Shown: positions 36,213 to 48,800 of the stretch, one piece after another | Layout: each line of letters begins with the position of its first letter | How positions within the stretch are numbered: the first letter of the stretch is position 1 | Notes under the pieces: model-generated | What the model saw: the letters and a program-made list of their open reading frames with translations, nothing else | What the model was told of the DNA's origin: nothing | Database searches by the model: none | Position numbers and translations under genes: made by a program | Origin: Pseudisothecium myosuroides | Taxonomy: Eukaryota > Streptophyta > Bryopsida > Hypnales > Lembophyllaceae | DNA: 64,000 nt | Reading direction: 5' to 3' | Assembly: GCA_951799445.1 (NCBI GenBank) | Contig: OX637296.1 | Location: 13,640,001-13,704,000, forward strand

Positions 36213-39200
36213 TCATATGTGCAGGTTCGAATCCGGCCATAGAATGATGCGCCCCACTGCTTCCCTGACCGTCTTGTGCTTAATGTGATCTTTCCAACCT
36301 GCAGGGAAAGGACAAGATAGGAAACCCCCACTCATAGTGCAGGAATTCAATTTCACGCTGCACCACCCCTTTGGTATAACTTTTCGAGAAAATTTCGAAC
36401 CTGCAAAACCCATGAGAACTCCTTTGCCGGCTTCTTCCTCTTTACCTCGTACAAGTGCAGTCACGGATATCTCATCACCACATTCCATCTGCTTTCCCCA
36501 ATTATCATCCCATTTCATAGCCACCGTCAGTTACATACAGAACTTTCAGTTTCCAACAACAGCTGTATGCAAACAATTAATTATATGTGCTTTCACTTTT
36601 ACAATACATGCGCTATACAGTCTTGCTACAGGCAAGAAAGAATAACAATTCACACTCTACCTTTCATTCGTAGTCCACAGTTTTCAACTCAACGAGGGGA
36701 AAAGCAGTTTGAAACTCAAGCAGTTCAATTGCATGGCAATCACGTCATTTTCCTTCACCTCATACACAAAGTCTACCCTTTCTGTCATTCATTTCTCACC
36801 TCAATCTTGTTTGTGTCTGCAAGTTCCTCAAGTACATTTTTGCCTCTTCTTTTTTGTCCCTCTGCTGACAAAGTATGCTGACCAACTTCTTTTAGAGAAT
36901 CTGACTGCACCTTTACCTGCGTCGGCTTCTCACTGGCCTTCAAAAATATTTGTGAGTCCTTCTCCCCAGATAAAAGAGGGGGGGACACGTTTTCTTTCAT
37001 GGCCTGCGAAACTGGCAGTGTCCGAAGACAGAAATGCAGGTCATTCACATGAAAAAAGGTCCGACAATTCCAATTAGCAACTCCCTCTACACAATTCATT
37101 TCATATCACATTTTAATTTCACATACCTTTGCGAACTTCATTCACAGTTCCTTTCTTGTGCGTCACGTGAAGAGCCACTTCACATAAATCATGAAGCGCA
37201 TCTTGTTGCGGCTGCATGATCACAGACAACCAGGTTAGTATTGCGTATCATGAAGCTCCGGACGTCGCCAAGCTCCTAGTTAATTAAATTATTAAGTAGG
37301 AATTCAGCAGCTTCCTTGGACTTCATGTTCAACCACTTCCCGATCACTCCGTGCTGCAACCACCACCGCAATTGTACCGCTTTTGCATATGAAGCCAATT
37401 CCAGTGACATGCCCTAAGGTAGCGTGCTAAATTTTGTAAAAACAAGTTCATAAAGCATATGACATTTACATACCATACATGCAAAGACGTGGCAATTCTT
37501 TATGTCCGTTCTTTACCTTTTTTGAATTCTCTAGCCACAGCAGCTGACTTTTTAGATTTTCAATTTGAACGTCGACGTCCTCCTCCGACACCACAGCCTC
37601 TCCTGACTGAGGACAATATTTATGGCCTCCTCTAATTATGTCATCTTCACTTTCCTGCAGCAGACAAACAACACAGAATTTGGTTAGCCACTTCATTGAA
37701 TTAACTAGTGACATGCAAAATGAGAAGTTGCAAGCACTATGCTGTAACACCCGCCTGCGCAATGGTGACTGATTGGGGACCGTCCTCCGGCTTCTCCAGT
37801 AGCGACTTCTTCTTCTTCTTTGAATTGTCGACCTGCTTCTCATCACTTCCCCCAAACTGTAGTGCATAAACAGAATTGGTCAGATGGAGATAGCGCTGAC
37901 TCTAAACATATAGTACACTAACACTACCATACTGTAAGGTCAGTGTTACTAATAATTCGATTGAATCACTCTTCTTTGTTACGATTCTGTGCAAATTCAA
38001 ACCTATTCTACACGAGAGATGCGCAAGGACACTTTATTTTCACGTTTTCAATTTTCCTTTATTCATTAATACTCTTCCTTTAGGACATTACACTTCTCTG
38101 CGAGAAGAAAATTTTTCTTTTGGACTCCCACGGTACATGATGTCCATAAATTTTATTTCAATCTTCGTGCACAGATTTCAGTGCTCATCGTCAACCCATT
38201 AAATCATTACCACTGACATCATGTTCATTGACCTCAGAAATTTCCAAGAACTTCATTTCATCCAACCAAAAACCGGAGCCCCGACTGCTACAGGAACTCC
38301 ACATGCAGATGTATCACCCACTAAGTCACTGGCGACCTCAAATAGTTATAATAAGCACGCTTCCATTTAAACAAAGGAATCATGATTGATAATCCTGTTC
38401 AAATAGATGAAAACCCAAAATATTTAAATTAAAAAAAAAAAAAAAAAATGTATTATTTCAACATAGCATTACACTATCCATATGTACATGGTATTTGATC
38501 CTAAACGTCATTTCGTTCTCAAAAGATATTTACCTGAATGTCATGCGAATCTTCCTTTACGTCCACAACCGCTTCGATGCACACATTCATTCCTTTTGCT
38601 GTGTTGGCTCCTGAAGTACCTGCTCCTTGCTCTTTCTTTGACTTCTTGGTTAAATCGACAATTTTCGTCCAATGCGAATGATTCACATCATCTGGTTTAG
38701 GTCCGTCAAAATTCTTTTGACACTTGTATTTCAGTTGCATCTTTTTGTTGCGCATGCACTTCGTTGCAGACTTCTCAAACATCTCTCTGGCCTTGTGAGC
38801 AAAACCCTCGAACTCCCACTCTTTCTCAAGAGCGTGCCAGATACTGTCAATCACATTTTTGGGATGGCGATTGATACTGTTCTTAGTAGGGTCCAAACGA
38901 GAACACTGTCCTCTCACAGCGGCTTTCCACTTGTGCCTATGGATGCCACATGGTTTGCAAGAACCATCAACGTGGATGACATACGGCAACTTCTTCATAG
39001 CCTTCCGGTTCGATGTCAGATCCTTTGCCTTTTTTGAGCGCCAACGATTCAGCCTTCGTGTGCGTAGTGCTCTGAGTTCTGGTGTTGCCTCCTCCGGAAG
39101 ACGAGGGAAATCCTCTTGTGAGTCAGAGTCCTCCCCCGCCGATGTCCTCATCATGTCTGGCTTCTTCTTTCGTCTAGCTTCAGCCTTCAGATATGTAGCT

Positions 39201-39568
39201 TCACTCCAAATGCTGGCTGGACCCGGGTCTTGAGTACTGACGGCTGGCATTCCAATTGCAGCTTCTCCCGCATAATGAAGCATACCTGAAGAAGAACCAA
39301 TCAGAGAGGCAGTGGACTGAAGCAACGCCTTCATGACCATTTCTTGAAACTGCGCAGACGAGAAAGACGGCATGCTAGTAAGGCCTTCTTGTACACTTGT
39401 AATTCCCGTTGAGGGACGATTGCCCTCACCCAAGTGCCTTTGCTGCGCCTCATTAGCCATGCTCCTGATCAGTTGTTGACGACGAACAGAATGCCTTTCG
39501 AAAAAAGGGTGAGATGAAGCATCGGATTCGGAGCTGTATACTGTGTCGGAGTCTCCTTCGTGCTCCAT
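36213..39568 (-). CDS. CACTA tnpA-like protein (plant Transposase_24/Ptta type) with DUF8039-like C-terminus
   Basis: TNPA-type proteins bind subterminal repeats and regulate or assist transposition. The largest exon (39,568-38,534, 345 codons) has an acidic Ser-rich start, a basic middle (RLNRWRSKKAKD), a PYVIHVDGSCKPCG segment and the helical block WHALEKEWEFEG...HWTKIVDLTKKSKKE typical of this family. Further minus-strand exons fit in phase: 37,856-37,749 (FGGSDEKQVDN..., Lys-rich), 37,654-37,517 (a heptad-like helix IENLKSQLLWLENSKK), probable exons near 37,415-37,280, 37,215-37,125 and 37,030-36,785, and a last exon 36,520-36,213. That last exon ends in a DUF8039-like module (GVLMGFAGS, GWCSVKLN, TVREAVGRIILWP), found at the C-terminus of many plant CACTA tnpA-like proteins. 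The start may instead lie upstream in frame (ATG 39,694). Internal exon borders after 37,517 are approximate. Confidence 0.65.
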
Positions 39569-39694
39569 ATCTTCCGTCCACCCACGCAGGTTCCCATGAG
39601 TAAGTGCGTCAAAAATTATGAGATGAGTGTCACTTAAAACATGCATTACAGCCAATTTTGCTTTACATTCGTTATTCATGGAAAACAAAAACAA

Positions 39695-42339
39695 TCTTGG
39701 ACGTCATATGCAGGACTTACCTCGTTATAAAAAAATTCCTTGTACTTCCTTACTACAGAAGAGCAGTCGACAGCCTACTTTCTCCTTCAAATTTTTCTTC
39801 TCAAAATGATTTATCCACTATGGTCACAGAAGTCGATAATGCCCAATAGTTACGTCTCAACTTCAACAAACCATCAATTCAAGAACTGCGGTGAAAATTG
39901 GTACCTCCGTCTTCCAACCGTCCTCCACAACCTTCATGCAACGACACTCGACGTTAAGGTCCAATTTGAAATACAAAACAAAGCAAGAAAAACTTCGTAA
40001 AGAATTGAACATTCACGAGGATAACCATAAACTGAAGTACTCAGTCATCCTTCTGCTATGGAACCTCCTGTACCTCGCCACACATTTTCTCACAGTCTGT
40101 CAAAAATCTAAGCATTCTGCTTAACATCAGGAAGGTCTCCTCACTACTGCGGCCTTCACCCACTGACTTGTTGTGCAAACATTCTAAATTTACAACATGC
40201 ATTAAATGCATGCATGCTCGTCCACTCCTCGTGGCGGCTTCCAATCATAAACTCCTGATTACGTAGCCTAAGTAGCAAGCATCTGCCTAGCACCTCTTAT
40301 GTCTTTTCCACAATAAATCCTATCCATCCACGGTAAGAAGTGGTGGACTCCCTCTCTCACTCGTGCAAGTGGACGCTGAAAACGCAGACGAATGAAAACT
40401 ACTGGTTCCAGGACTCTACACAAGCCACGCTGCACTTTCCGAATTCTCCACATTCACTAAACTTTGATGTGCCTTTCACAAGTGAGTTCGAGAAATACAA
40501 GGAACTAACAGCAACAACATTTTCTCTTACAGTATAGTGATTTTTTAAGCTTCTATGAACTCTGTAAATCTATTTTCATGAAGGCCAATAACAAATATAG
40601 AGTCGAACAGTCACCTACGCGGTTACCTCAGTTCATATTATTATTGGTAATAACCGTGGGCGTTCACCCCCAATTGCCTCAAGTGATATTATTTACTTTA
40701 AAAATAATGAATCCATTTTCCAAAGTCCGCGGTTCAGGAAGTCACAAGTACATGTACATGAATTATAACACTAACTACACAGCTACAACGTTTCATGGAT
40801 TTCCGATTTGATTCTACATGTCCACTTCTACCTTTTCTTCAAAATAAAATAAAATGTAATTCTTTCATTCATTGTTGCTACAGATTCCCATACTTCACAG
40901 TATTTGTTTAATCGTTTCCCGACTCCCATCAAGGTACTCAATTCCAGACAAGTCTTTCATTAGTAATTATTTATTTCACTTCTTAATTAGTCACTAGTTC
41001 TTCCCTTTTTCTTTATAAATTAAAGAAATGGGCAATTACCATTGATTAAGGAAAACATAACATTGGATTTTATTTAATTTTTTTCCTTAAATTTCAATAA
41101 AAATCCAATATTATTTGCGCTATTTCGTTAAAAATGTCCGAATTGTTTTAAAATGGCATTACAATGATTTATATCTTCCCTTCTAAATCTTTACCTCCCT
41201 GATATAGTTCAGAACACACGTCTCGAAATCTATACATGTTTTACATGAAGAAAAAGGCACACCACCAAAGTGGCGCTTGGAATAACGCCATTTCAATGAG
41301 ATTGCCCATTTCTACAATAAACCTAATTATTTTATCACATTTAGACTTTTTCATAATTCTGGGTAACTTATTCTAAACATTTCGTTCATCACAATTGGGT
41401 TTGCAAGCTTTGCATAACTTTGAATCCTCGTATATAGAAAATGAAATTATAGTTTCTATAAACGGTACAGATAACTTGCACTTGAGAAATGCTTCCAAAA
41501 ATAAAGTACTCTCAGTAGAAACCGTCATTCTTACCTTGGTACAGAATTCCCATATTATATGGCCTTCATTATAATCACTTATAATGCATTTGAGTCCAAT
41601 GTGAAGTAAAGTAATTTGATCGAATGTACAAAATTATTGTAGCTTCTTTAACAAGAAATTCAATAATATAATTACATACATGAAATGAATATTAGTTGAG
41701 GTCAATAATAGCATTAAAAATCTAATTACATGAATTTTTTTTTTGGATGTATTATAGGACAAGCTACCCAACTTCAAGAGATTTTTAATAAAAATTTAAT
41801 ATCAATTAGAGGGAAGTTCTTGTATGGAATATAAAAAAATATGCATATTTGTTTCAATTTTCAACATACATTGTGAGTTATTTTTCCAATATGTATTGAA
41901 GCCAACATTTTTTAACAATTAATTTTTGAAAATTTCATATTCACCTAACTTTTGTATTTCATATAATTTTTAAAAATACCGTCCTTCAAACTGTTCTAAT
42001 AACAATTACTCTTTAATATAATTCAACATTTGCGTACCCGGGCATTTTTTTAACAATTACATTTCAATTATCCACCAACAAATTTGACACTTATTAAACT
42101 TGTTTCATAATTCTAAATGTGTTCACAATTCTTTCTAAAATAGGGGCCCTAAAACAAGCCCACAAAATATTGTGCTACCTATTATTTCCAATTCATTCTT
42201 TCTATAACAAGTGACACCGTTTTAAAAAAGAATTCCTTCTACTATTTCTTATGATTGCACCTATATGATACATTTTCCAGACATTATAAAATATGAGTTT
42301 CATTTACTGTTACATGTTCTTGGAAAAATGGAACTTACT
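39695..42339. other. Internal region of the CACTA element between its two genes, left part
   Basis: Short overlapping open frames on both strands, none with a recognisable domain. The first kilobase is more balanced in composition and may be the tnpA-like leader and promoter; beyond 41,000 it is AT-rich. Confidence 0.35.
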
Positions 42340-43878
42340 CGCTAAGGTCCCAAGGCAATTTTTCCATCAAAAAACATTCGAAACGGTCATTTTTATAACA
42401 AAGAGCAAAATAAAAAATTTAAATGTGTTCTTTGCATATTTAACCGTAGAATCTGGTACTACATTAGTATAAGAATGTTTAAAAGACATTTCAAAAACTT
42501 CCACCGTATACATTGCAAGATATTTGCATTTACAATAAAGGAATCAAGTGTTTTTCCACCTTGCTGAACTACTTTTCTTAGCTTGTAACCTTCTTAACTT
42601 CAAATTTTTGCTCTAATGATTTTGAATTTCTAATTGTATATGATGAAGAATTGAGTTCAAAATCTAGGGAAAAAAAATAAAAAATAAACAATTACTTTGC
42701 AGTCATTACAAAATTGTTAAGTACAAGAAGGTTCAAGATTGAAGTAAACATTAAATCATTAATGGCTCTAAGATAGAGTTGAAATATACTATTCTCAACG
42801 GGGAGATAGTTCTAGCAAGAAATCTTAACCTTGTGATTTTTTTTTTTTTTTAATTGTCAAAATTGAGTTCCGAAAGGAATCCTACAAGTTATTTTTCCAA
42901 GAATATGTTCTAATTGTCCGAAAATAAAGGTGGTCCATAACTTTTGCATACCAAATCCATATGGAATGAATTGAAGCTTCCCATGTACTAAAAATAAAAT
43001 GTATACGGAAAAAAAATAAAAAAAATAATTTAAAGTCTTCGTGAGGAATATTATTGTCCACCACAATGAAATTTGAAGGGTTCGTGCCATAACGTTTGCT
43101 CTCGGGCACTGATTGAAATTAAAATAAATTTTTTGGGAACCTAATGTGATTCTTTATCTTCTCAAAAAAATTCAGAAAACCACTACATATAATGAGGCCG
43201 TAGGAACCAACTTGAAATCCATTTTGATTCATTTCATTTGTATATCATATTTTCAAAATTCATTTCATTTGGATTTGTTATGAGAAAGTTCTGGACATTC
43301 TTGTTGTACAGGCAGTTAGAGCATCTTCTTGAAATAAAAAACTTGCAGGATTCATTTGCGAATGCAATTTATTGATTTTTTATTTTTATTTATTTTTACA
43401 TGGTTTCATTTGCTTGCTAGAATAATGTCACTATTGGGATTAGTTCATTTTAATTCCATCTAAAATATATTAATATTTTAGTTTTTCCTTCTATCTCGTA
43501 CCTACTTCTATTTAACAATCTCTTTAGGAATGATAATTAAGTTTTTTTGGATTTTTTTTCCTACATTTTCAACTCAAATCTCCACTATAAATATTGAAAG
43601 CTCAAAACTTTGTAGTGCAAAATTCTAAGTTAAAAATGTTCAAATTAAAAAAATGTAGTCCCGCAATGTGCTGGGAAACTGGTTTTCTTAACTTTAAAAG
43701 CAAATACCTTGAAATCTGTGTGGTGAAGAACTCTGAAATTTTTTCCACACTATTTTAGACTAGTTAGGTGTAAGATCCTACAGTTAGATGTCCAAGAAAA
43801 AAAATTAATCTTTACTATGGATATGGCAATTTCAAGTGTTTTTGGGTAGAGAAAAAGCCATGGTCCTGTAGGGGTTAA
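42340..43878. mobile_element. Two piggyBac-like copies in inverted, head-to-head arrangement
   Basis: The right part (about 43,230-43,874) matches the plus-strand 22,513 element (GGATTTGTTATGAGAAAGTT, CAGTTAGAGCATCTTCTTGA) and ends GGTCCTGTAGGGG followed by TTAA (43,875-43,878). The left part (about 42,340-43,000) carries the same words in reverse complement, ending in a decayed terminus (CTAAGGTCCCAAGGC). Together they form a long imperfect palindrome. It lies inside the CACTA element and so is probably younger than it. Confidence 0.5.
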
Positions 43879-45836
43879 ATCTTAATAGACCACAACTTAA
43901 TTCAAATTCTAGAGGTCAGAAGAAAATTATAATACAAAAAATTGGTATAAACTAGTACATATGAAAAGGAAATAACATGTTAAAATATTTATTTAATTCT
44001 CATGGAATAGAAAAGTTGTAATCCCAATTGCGAGATTATTCTAACAAGCGATTTCAAGTAATTGCACAAAACACCTGTACTATTTCTTGCAATTTATAGT
44101 AGTAATCATGATTTTCTTTGGATTCCTTTATAATTAGAAAATCAATTTTTAAAAAAATTAAAAAGTATGGCCAATATATGCACCTTTAAGATGAAGGTAA
44201 CCACCAAATGAAATTTGTTAAAAAATTTTCTAAGAAGGAAAACTAGAGAAGTGCCAAACCTCAAGAAAAGACATACTTTGATGTCTTAATTAGTATAAAA
44301 TAGAAAAAAAAAAAAATAAAGATTGAAAAATATGTTATTTGTGGAAACTCTATAGATGTGGTCATTCACCAAAAAAACCGCCAAATTTTTTTTTTTTATG
44401 TTTCAAATTTCAATTTGAACGGGGCTCTCTTTATGGACTTCTACACCACAGAAAATGAAGGCTTCTTAAAATTCCTTTGGAAAATAGCTTAAAGTCTACT
44501 AGAAGACCATCTCTTCCAAATTTGAACTCCATATTTGTTTTCATGGGTACTGAATAGTAAAAAAACCCTCCTAATTGACAAATGCGACATAATATCTAGT
44601 AGGATTATTAGGTACTGAAACATTTTAAATTTAAAAAAAAAAATCAAAAACGTTGTAAAATAGTGATAAGTACCTTATCTATGAATTTTGAACCATTTTC
44701 AGTAAGTAGCCAAAACTTATGGCCAAAAACCTCATCAGCATGCGATTTGGGACAGAAAATATTACGAGTGTTTCATGCAATCACCCTTTCAAGCGCGAGG
44801 ACCCTTTTTTTAATTCTAAAAAACTAGAATTAAAACATGAAGTGTACCAGTTATTTTTTTAATAAGATGCTATTATTGACCAAAGAAAAAAAGGGGAGAA
44901 CTCCATTGGCATGTGGACCGACGTTGTGAAAGTTATTCTGTTCTCTAAATTAAAACATTAATTATAATTAACTTTTACTTTATATAAGTCATTATACATG
45001 AAAGGTCAAATGAAATATATTTTTCAAAATGTTTAAGGGAATATATAATTCAAAAACGTGATACAAGATATATAATTAAAAAATATGAAATACCAAGGAA
45101 TTCAAAATGTTAAATACATGAAACGAAACCTTCTGGCGTGAATCTAATTCAATTAAAAAACTTGAATGCAGAATATAAGTCAGAATTAAGTTTTACTTTC
45201 AATTTGCTTATTTATTTGGGTGGTAGGTCATACACACGGCACAGAGGTCTCATATAAATTTCATATAAATTTCTGTGTTGTTCAATAATTATTTATATTC
45301 CTGTTGAAATACAAAAATACAGTTCAATAAATAATAAATAAAACTCCACATTCTATTAAAATTTTCTGAACATTTCATTCAGCACTAAGTAATTTTATTT
45401 AATTCAAAGACTGCAAATATATATATATTTTTAAATTATTAAAAATGAAAATAACCTACTTCTCTAAATTGTGCTAAAAACGCACCGGTCTCTGTACGTA
45501 AATACTCATTCACCTTTCTCTTCAAAGTGCGCCTATTCACTTACATTTGCAGTTTCTGAACTTCAAATTTTTTAATGATACATATAAGAGATTCATTTAC
45601 CATACTCCGTAGATGGTGACAATAGGAAATAAATTAAAAAAATAGGCATCTCAGAATCCTAAAAAATTGAAGTGGAATATGCACCGTCTCTCCATCTGCG
45701 AAAGTCGACGTCAGCTTCCACATGTGCGTGAACTACTCTAAACCAAGCTAACTTAAACCGGAAGAACAGTATTCACTCTTTCTCTTCACCGATTTCTTCC
45801 CGTCCAGTCCACTCTGCTCGTCTGCTCACCATCGCC
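43879..45836. other. AT-rich region and promoter/leader of the TNPD-type gene
   Basis: AT-rich to about 45,650, without a supported gene. The 180 bp before the ATG becomes CT-rich (CTCTTTCTCTTCACCG), as in plant 5' leaders. From 45,119 onward the sequence is the start of the segment repeated after the gap. Confidence 0.4.
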
Positions 45837-48800
45837 ATGGAGGAATCACACGACTACGCTGACTCGCCATTCTCGAACTTGGCTGCCGCCTTGAACGCGC
45901 TGGAGCGGGCTCGAGCTGACCAAAGACTTATTGACAAATACAAATGCCCTTGCACTGAATGCAAGGGCGGAGGTCGACCTATTCTTCGGAGAACCATTGA
46001 GACTCATCTTCTACGCCATGGCCGAGATCCCACTCTCTCACACTCCATGCTCGTAAGTCGTTTGTTATTGGATCTCTTCCTTTGCAGATTCTAGTATACG
46101 GAGCATGCTACATTCTTTCAGAATTTTTTAATATTCCGCCCTTCTGTGCATCTCCTTCACCGATATGTTCTTTTTTCGGGTGACAAATTCTTGACTCTAC
46201 TCCAATGATCTACTTTGCATGTGCAATTATTGACGTTTCCTTTCCACAGTGGTTGGCCTTCTAAGGTGTAGCTGTTTTTCTCCACTACTGGCTTACATTT
46301 GATTTACATTGAACTTATCTTCTAGTGATTGCCAAAAGAAAAAAGCATCTAATTTCTTTTAAGTGTTTCCATTCATAAAACAATTGGACTTGCACAATTT
46401 ACAGGATGAAAACTTACATTACCCACAAACCCTAGAAACAAATTCTGAAAATAAAAGCTCACTTCAATTCATTGCTTGAGTATATTTTGTGATGCCTACT
46501 CTTCTCTTGCCAAGCGTCGCTACTGTTCAAGTCATGCTCTCTATTTAATGCATTATGGCATGTTTTTTTCCACACTGCACAGCCTGAAGACTTAGACGAG
46601 AGCCTCTTCAACTTGGGGGGATTAAATGAGTCACCGCCGCCTGCAAATGAAGATTCAGATGCAGTGCCTCCTGATGAATTTGACGAAGGAATTGATTTTC
46701 AACGGTTGACTGCAGAATGGTTTCAAAGGGTTGATGACCGTAGGGAGGCTTTCTCGATGAACAATGACGATGTACCTGCAGGACCGGACGACAATGCAAA
46801 CGTTTTCGTCGATGGTGCCGACCCAGACATGGAGGAATGGTTACACCGTAGCCAGGTGCCTCTTTATGAAGGCTCTAAAATTTCTACGCTTGCTTGTGTG
46901 TTGGTTCTTATGAACTTAGCGCACCTACATAATGTGAGCAATTCTTTCATGGATGAGTTGCTCTCTTTCTTGACTTTGGATGTGCTTCCTCCATCCAGTG
47001 GATTACCGAAAACTAGACATGAGGCTTGGAGGTACATAGATCGATTGGGCTTGTCATTCAAATCCATTCATGCATGTCGGAATGGTTGCACTTTGTTCTG
47101 GAAAGACAGGTCTCATTTATCAGAATGCCCTCAGTGCCTCTCCTCTAGATATGTCGACGGGAGCAGCACTGTCCCTATGAAGGTGTTACGTCATTTTCCT
47201 CTGATTCCAAGGCTACTTAGAATGTATCGCTGCCGAGACATTGCATCTTTGATGAGATGGAATGAGAAAAATTCTTCCACAGACGGAAAGATGCGGTCAG
47301 TACTGGACAGTCCCGCTTGGAGGAAAGTGAAGGATATTGATGCAACGTTCTTTGAAAACTCTCGAAATGTGAAGCTAGGATTAGCTTTGGATGGCATGAA
47401 TCCTTTTGCTGATATGTCCACCAGGCATTCAACATGGCCCGTATTTCTACTGAATTATAACTTACCTGGTTGGATGGTGACGAAGCGTTTTTTTGTCATG
47501 CTATCTTTAATAATACCAGGGAAGGAATCAGTGAAATCAGCTAACATTGATGTGTACTTAGAACCTCTCCTGGACGAGTTACTAGTGCTATGGGATGGAG
47601 TTCCAGCTATAGACATGTCTGAGAGTCCACAACCTACCAAATTTACCCTGCGAGGTATTCTTCTGTGGACTATCCATGACTATCCAGGTTATGGTCTAAT
47701 ATCAGGTTGTGCTACTAAGGGATATCAAGGCTGCCCCATCTGTGGTCCAAACGCGGACTCTCGGTTTTCAAAGAGCTTGAAGAAAAATATTTTTCAAGGC
47801 CATCGGCGGTACTTGCCAGAAGGTCATCCATTTAGGTTCATGACTCAACCATTCAATGGAAAAGAAGAGCACCGGCAAAAGCCATCCAGAGTATCAGGAG
47901 CTGATCACAAGAGAAGAGGTGAGACAAGGGAACGATGGATTGCAGCTGGAGGAGTGGCCGGGACTACCAGTGATCCAGTTCGAAAAAATGGAGTGAAACG
48001 AAATTCCATTCTATTCAAGCTGCCCTACTGGGACGTAAGGAATTGTTTCTCCCTTTTTCCCTCTACCGTGCATAGTTCTTCTCTTCACAGAATCATTGAC
48101 ATGCTTGCTGTAAGTTCTAGCCATTCCTCAGATTTGAATCAAATCCTCGTCCCCTTTTTTTTTATAAAATATGCTAGATTAATCATTTTTGGATGACATG
48201 CGACATCAATTTCTTTTCTTCTGAATGCATGGGCTTTTCATTAAAGAATCTTTCAACACTTACAAGCTATTCTAGATTCAATGTGTCATAATTTTAGTTT
48301 TCCTTGTAATGAACGCAATTGCCTTCGTGCACGCCAAGTGTGGACAATGGGGACCTCATCTATTTTAGATGCTTTTAAATTTCAGACCTCAGTACTCGTA
48401 ATGCGTAGGCTTGTCCTTAGACATGTTTGATTCTTCTCCAAGCTATTCCATTGGAGATACTCTCTTATTTGAGTTGTACATGTCCTTTATGCCAAAGCTT
48501 CTCAAGAGGCATGTTGTAGAGTGTCTCAATCTATTTCATTTCATATGCTATATTTAATTCTTTTTCCGTTTCTTCCATGCAGAAGCTTCTCATTAGGCAT
48601 GTGTTGGACACAATGCACTGTGAAAAGAATCTTGCCGAAAATCTGCTGAAGACAGTTTTTGGAATGAAAGATGGCCCTGCGGTTCGTGAAGACATGAAAG
48701 AGTCGGGTTGCAAACCTTCCTTGCATCTTCGAAGAGCAGAACCACCAAACACGGGATTCCATGTTCCGAAAGCACCGTACATCCTCTCCGAAGAGAATAA

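Noticed and set aside
36218..36240. GGTTCGAATCC, a perfect tRNA T-arm/B-box word
   Set aside because: No matching 5' acceptor strand, D-arm or anticodon arm upstream. The bases also encode the conserved end of the tnpA-like protein (WPDSN) on the other strand.
42838..42852. Long T-run next to the inverted elements as a retrotransposon poly(A) tail
   Set aside because: No target-site duplication or retroelement coding sequence beside it. It aligns with T-rich interior sequence of the TTAA element family.
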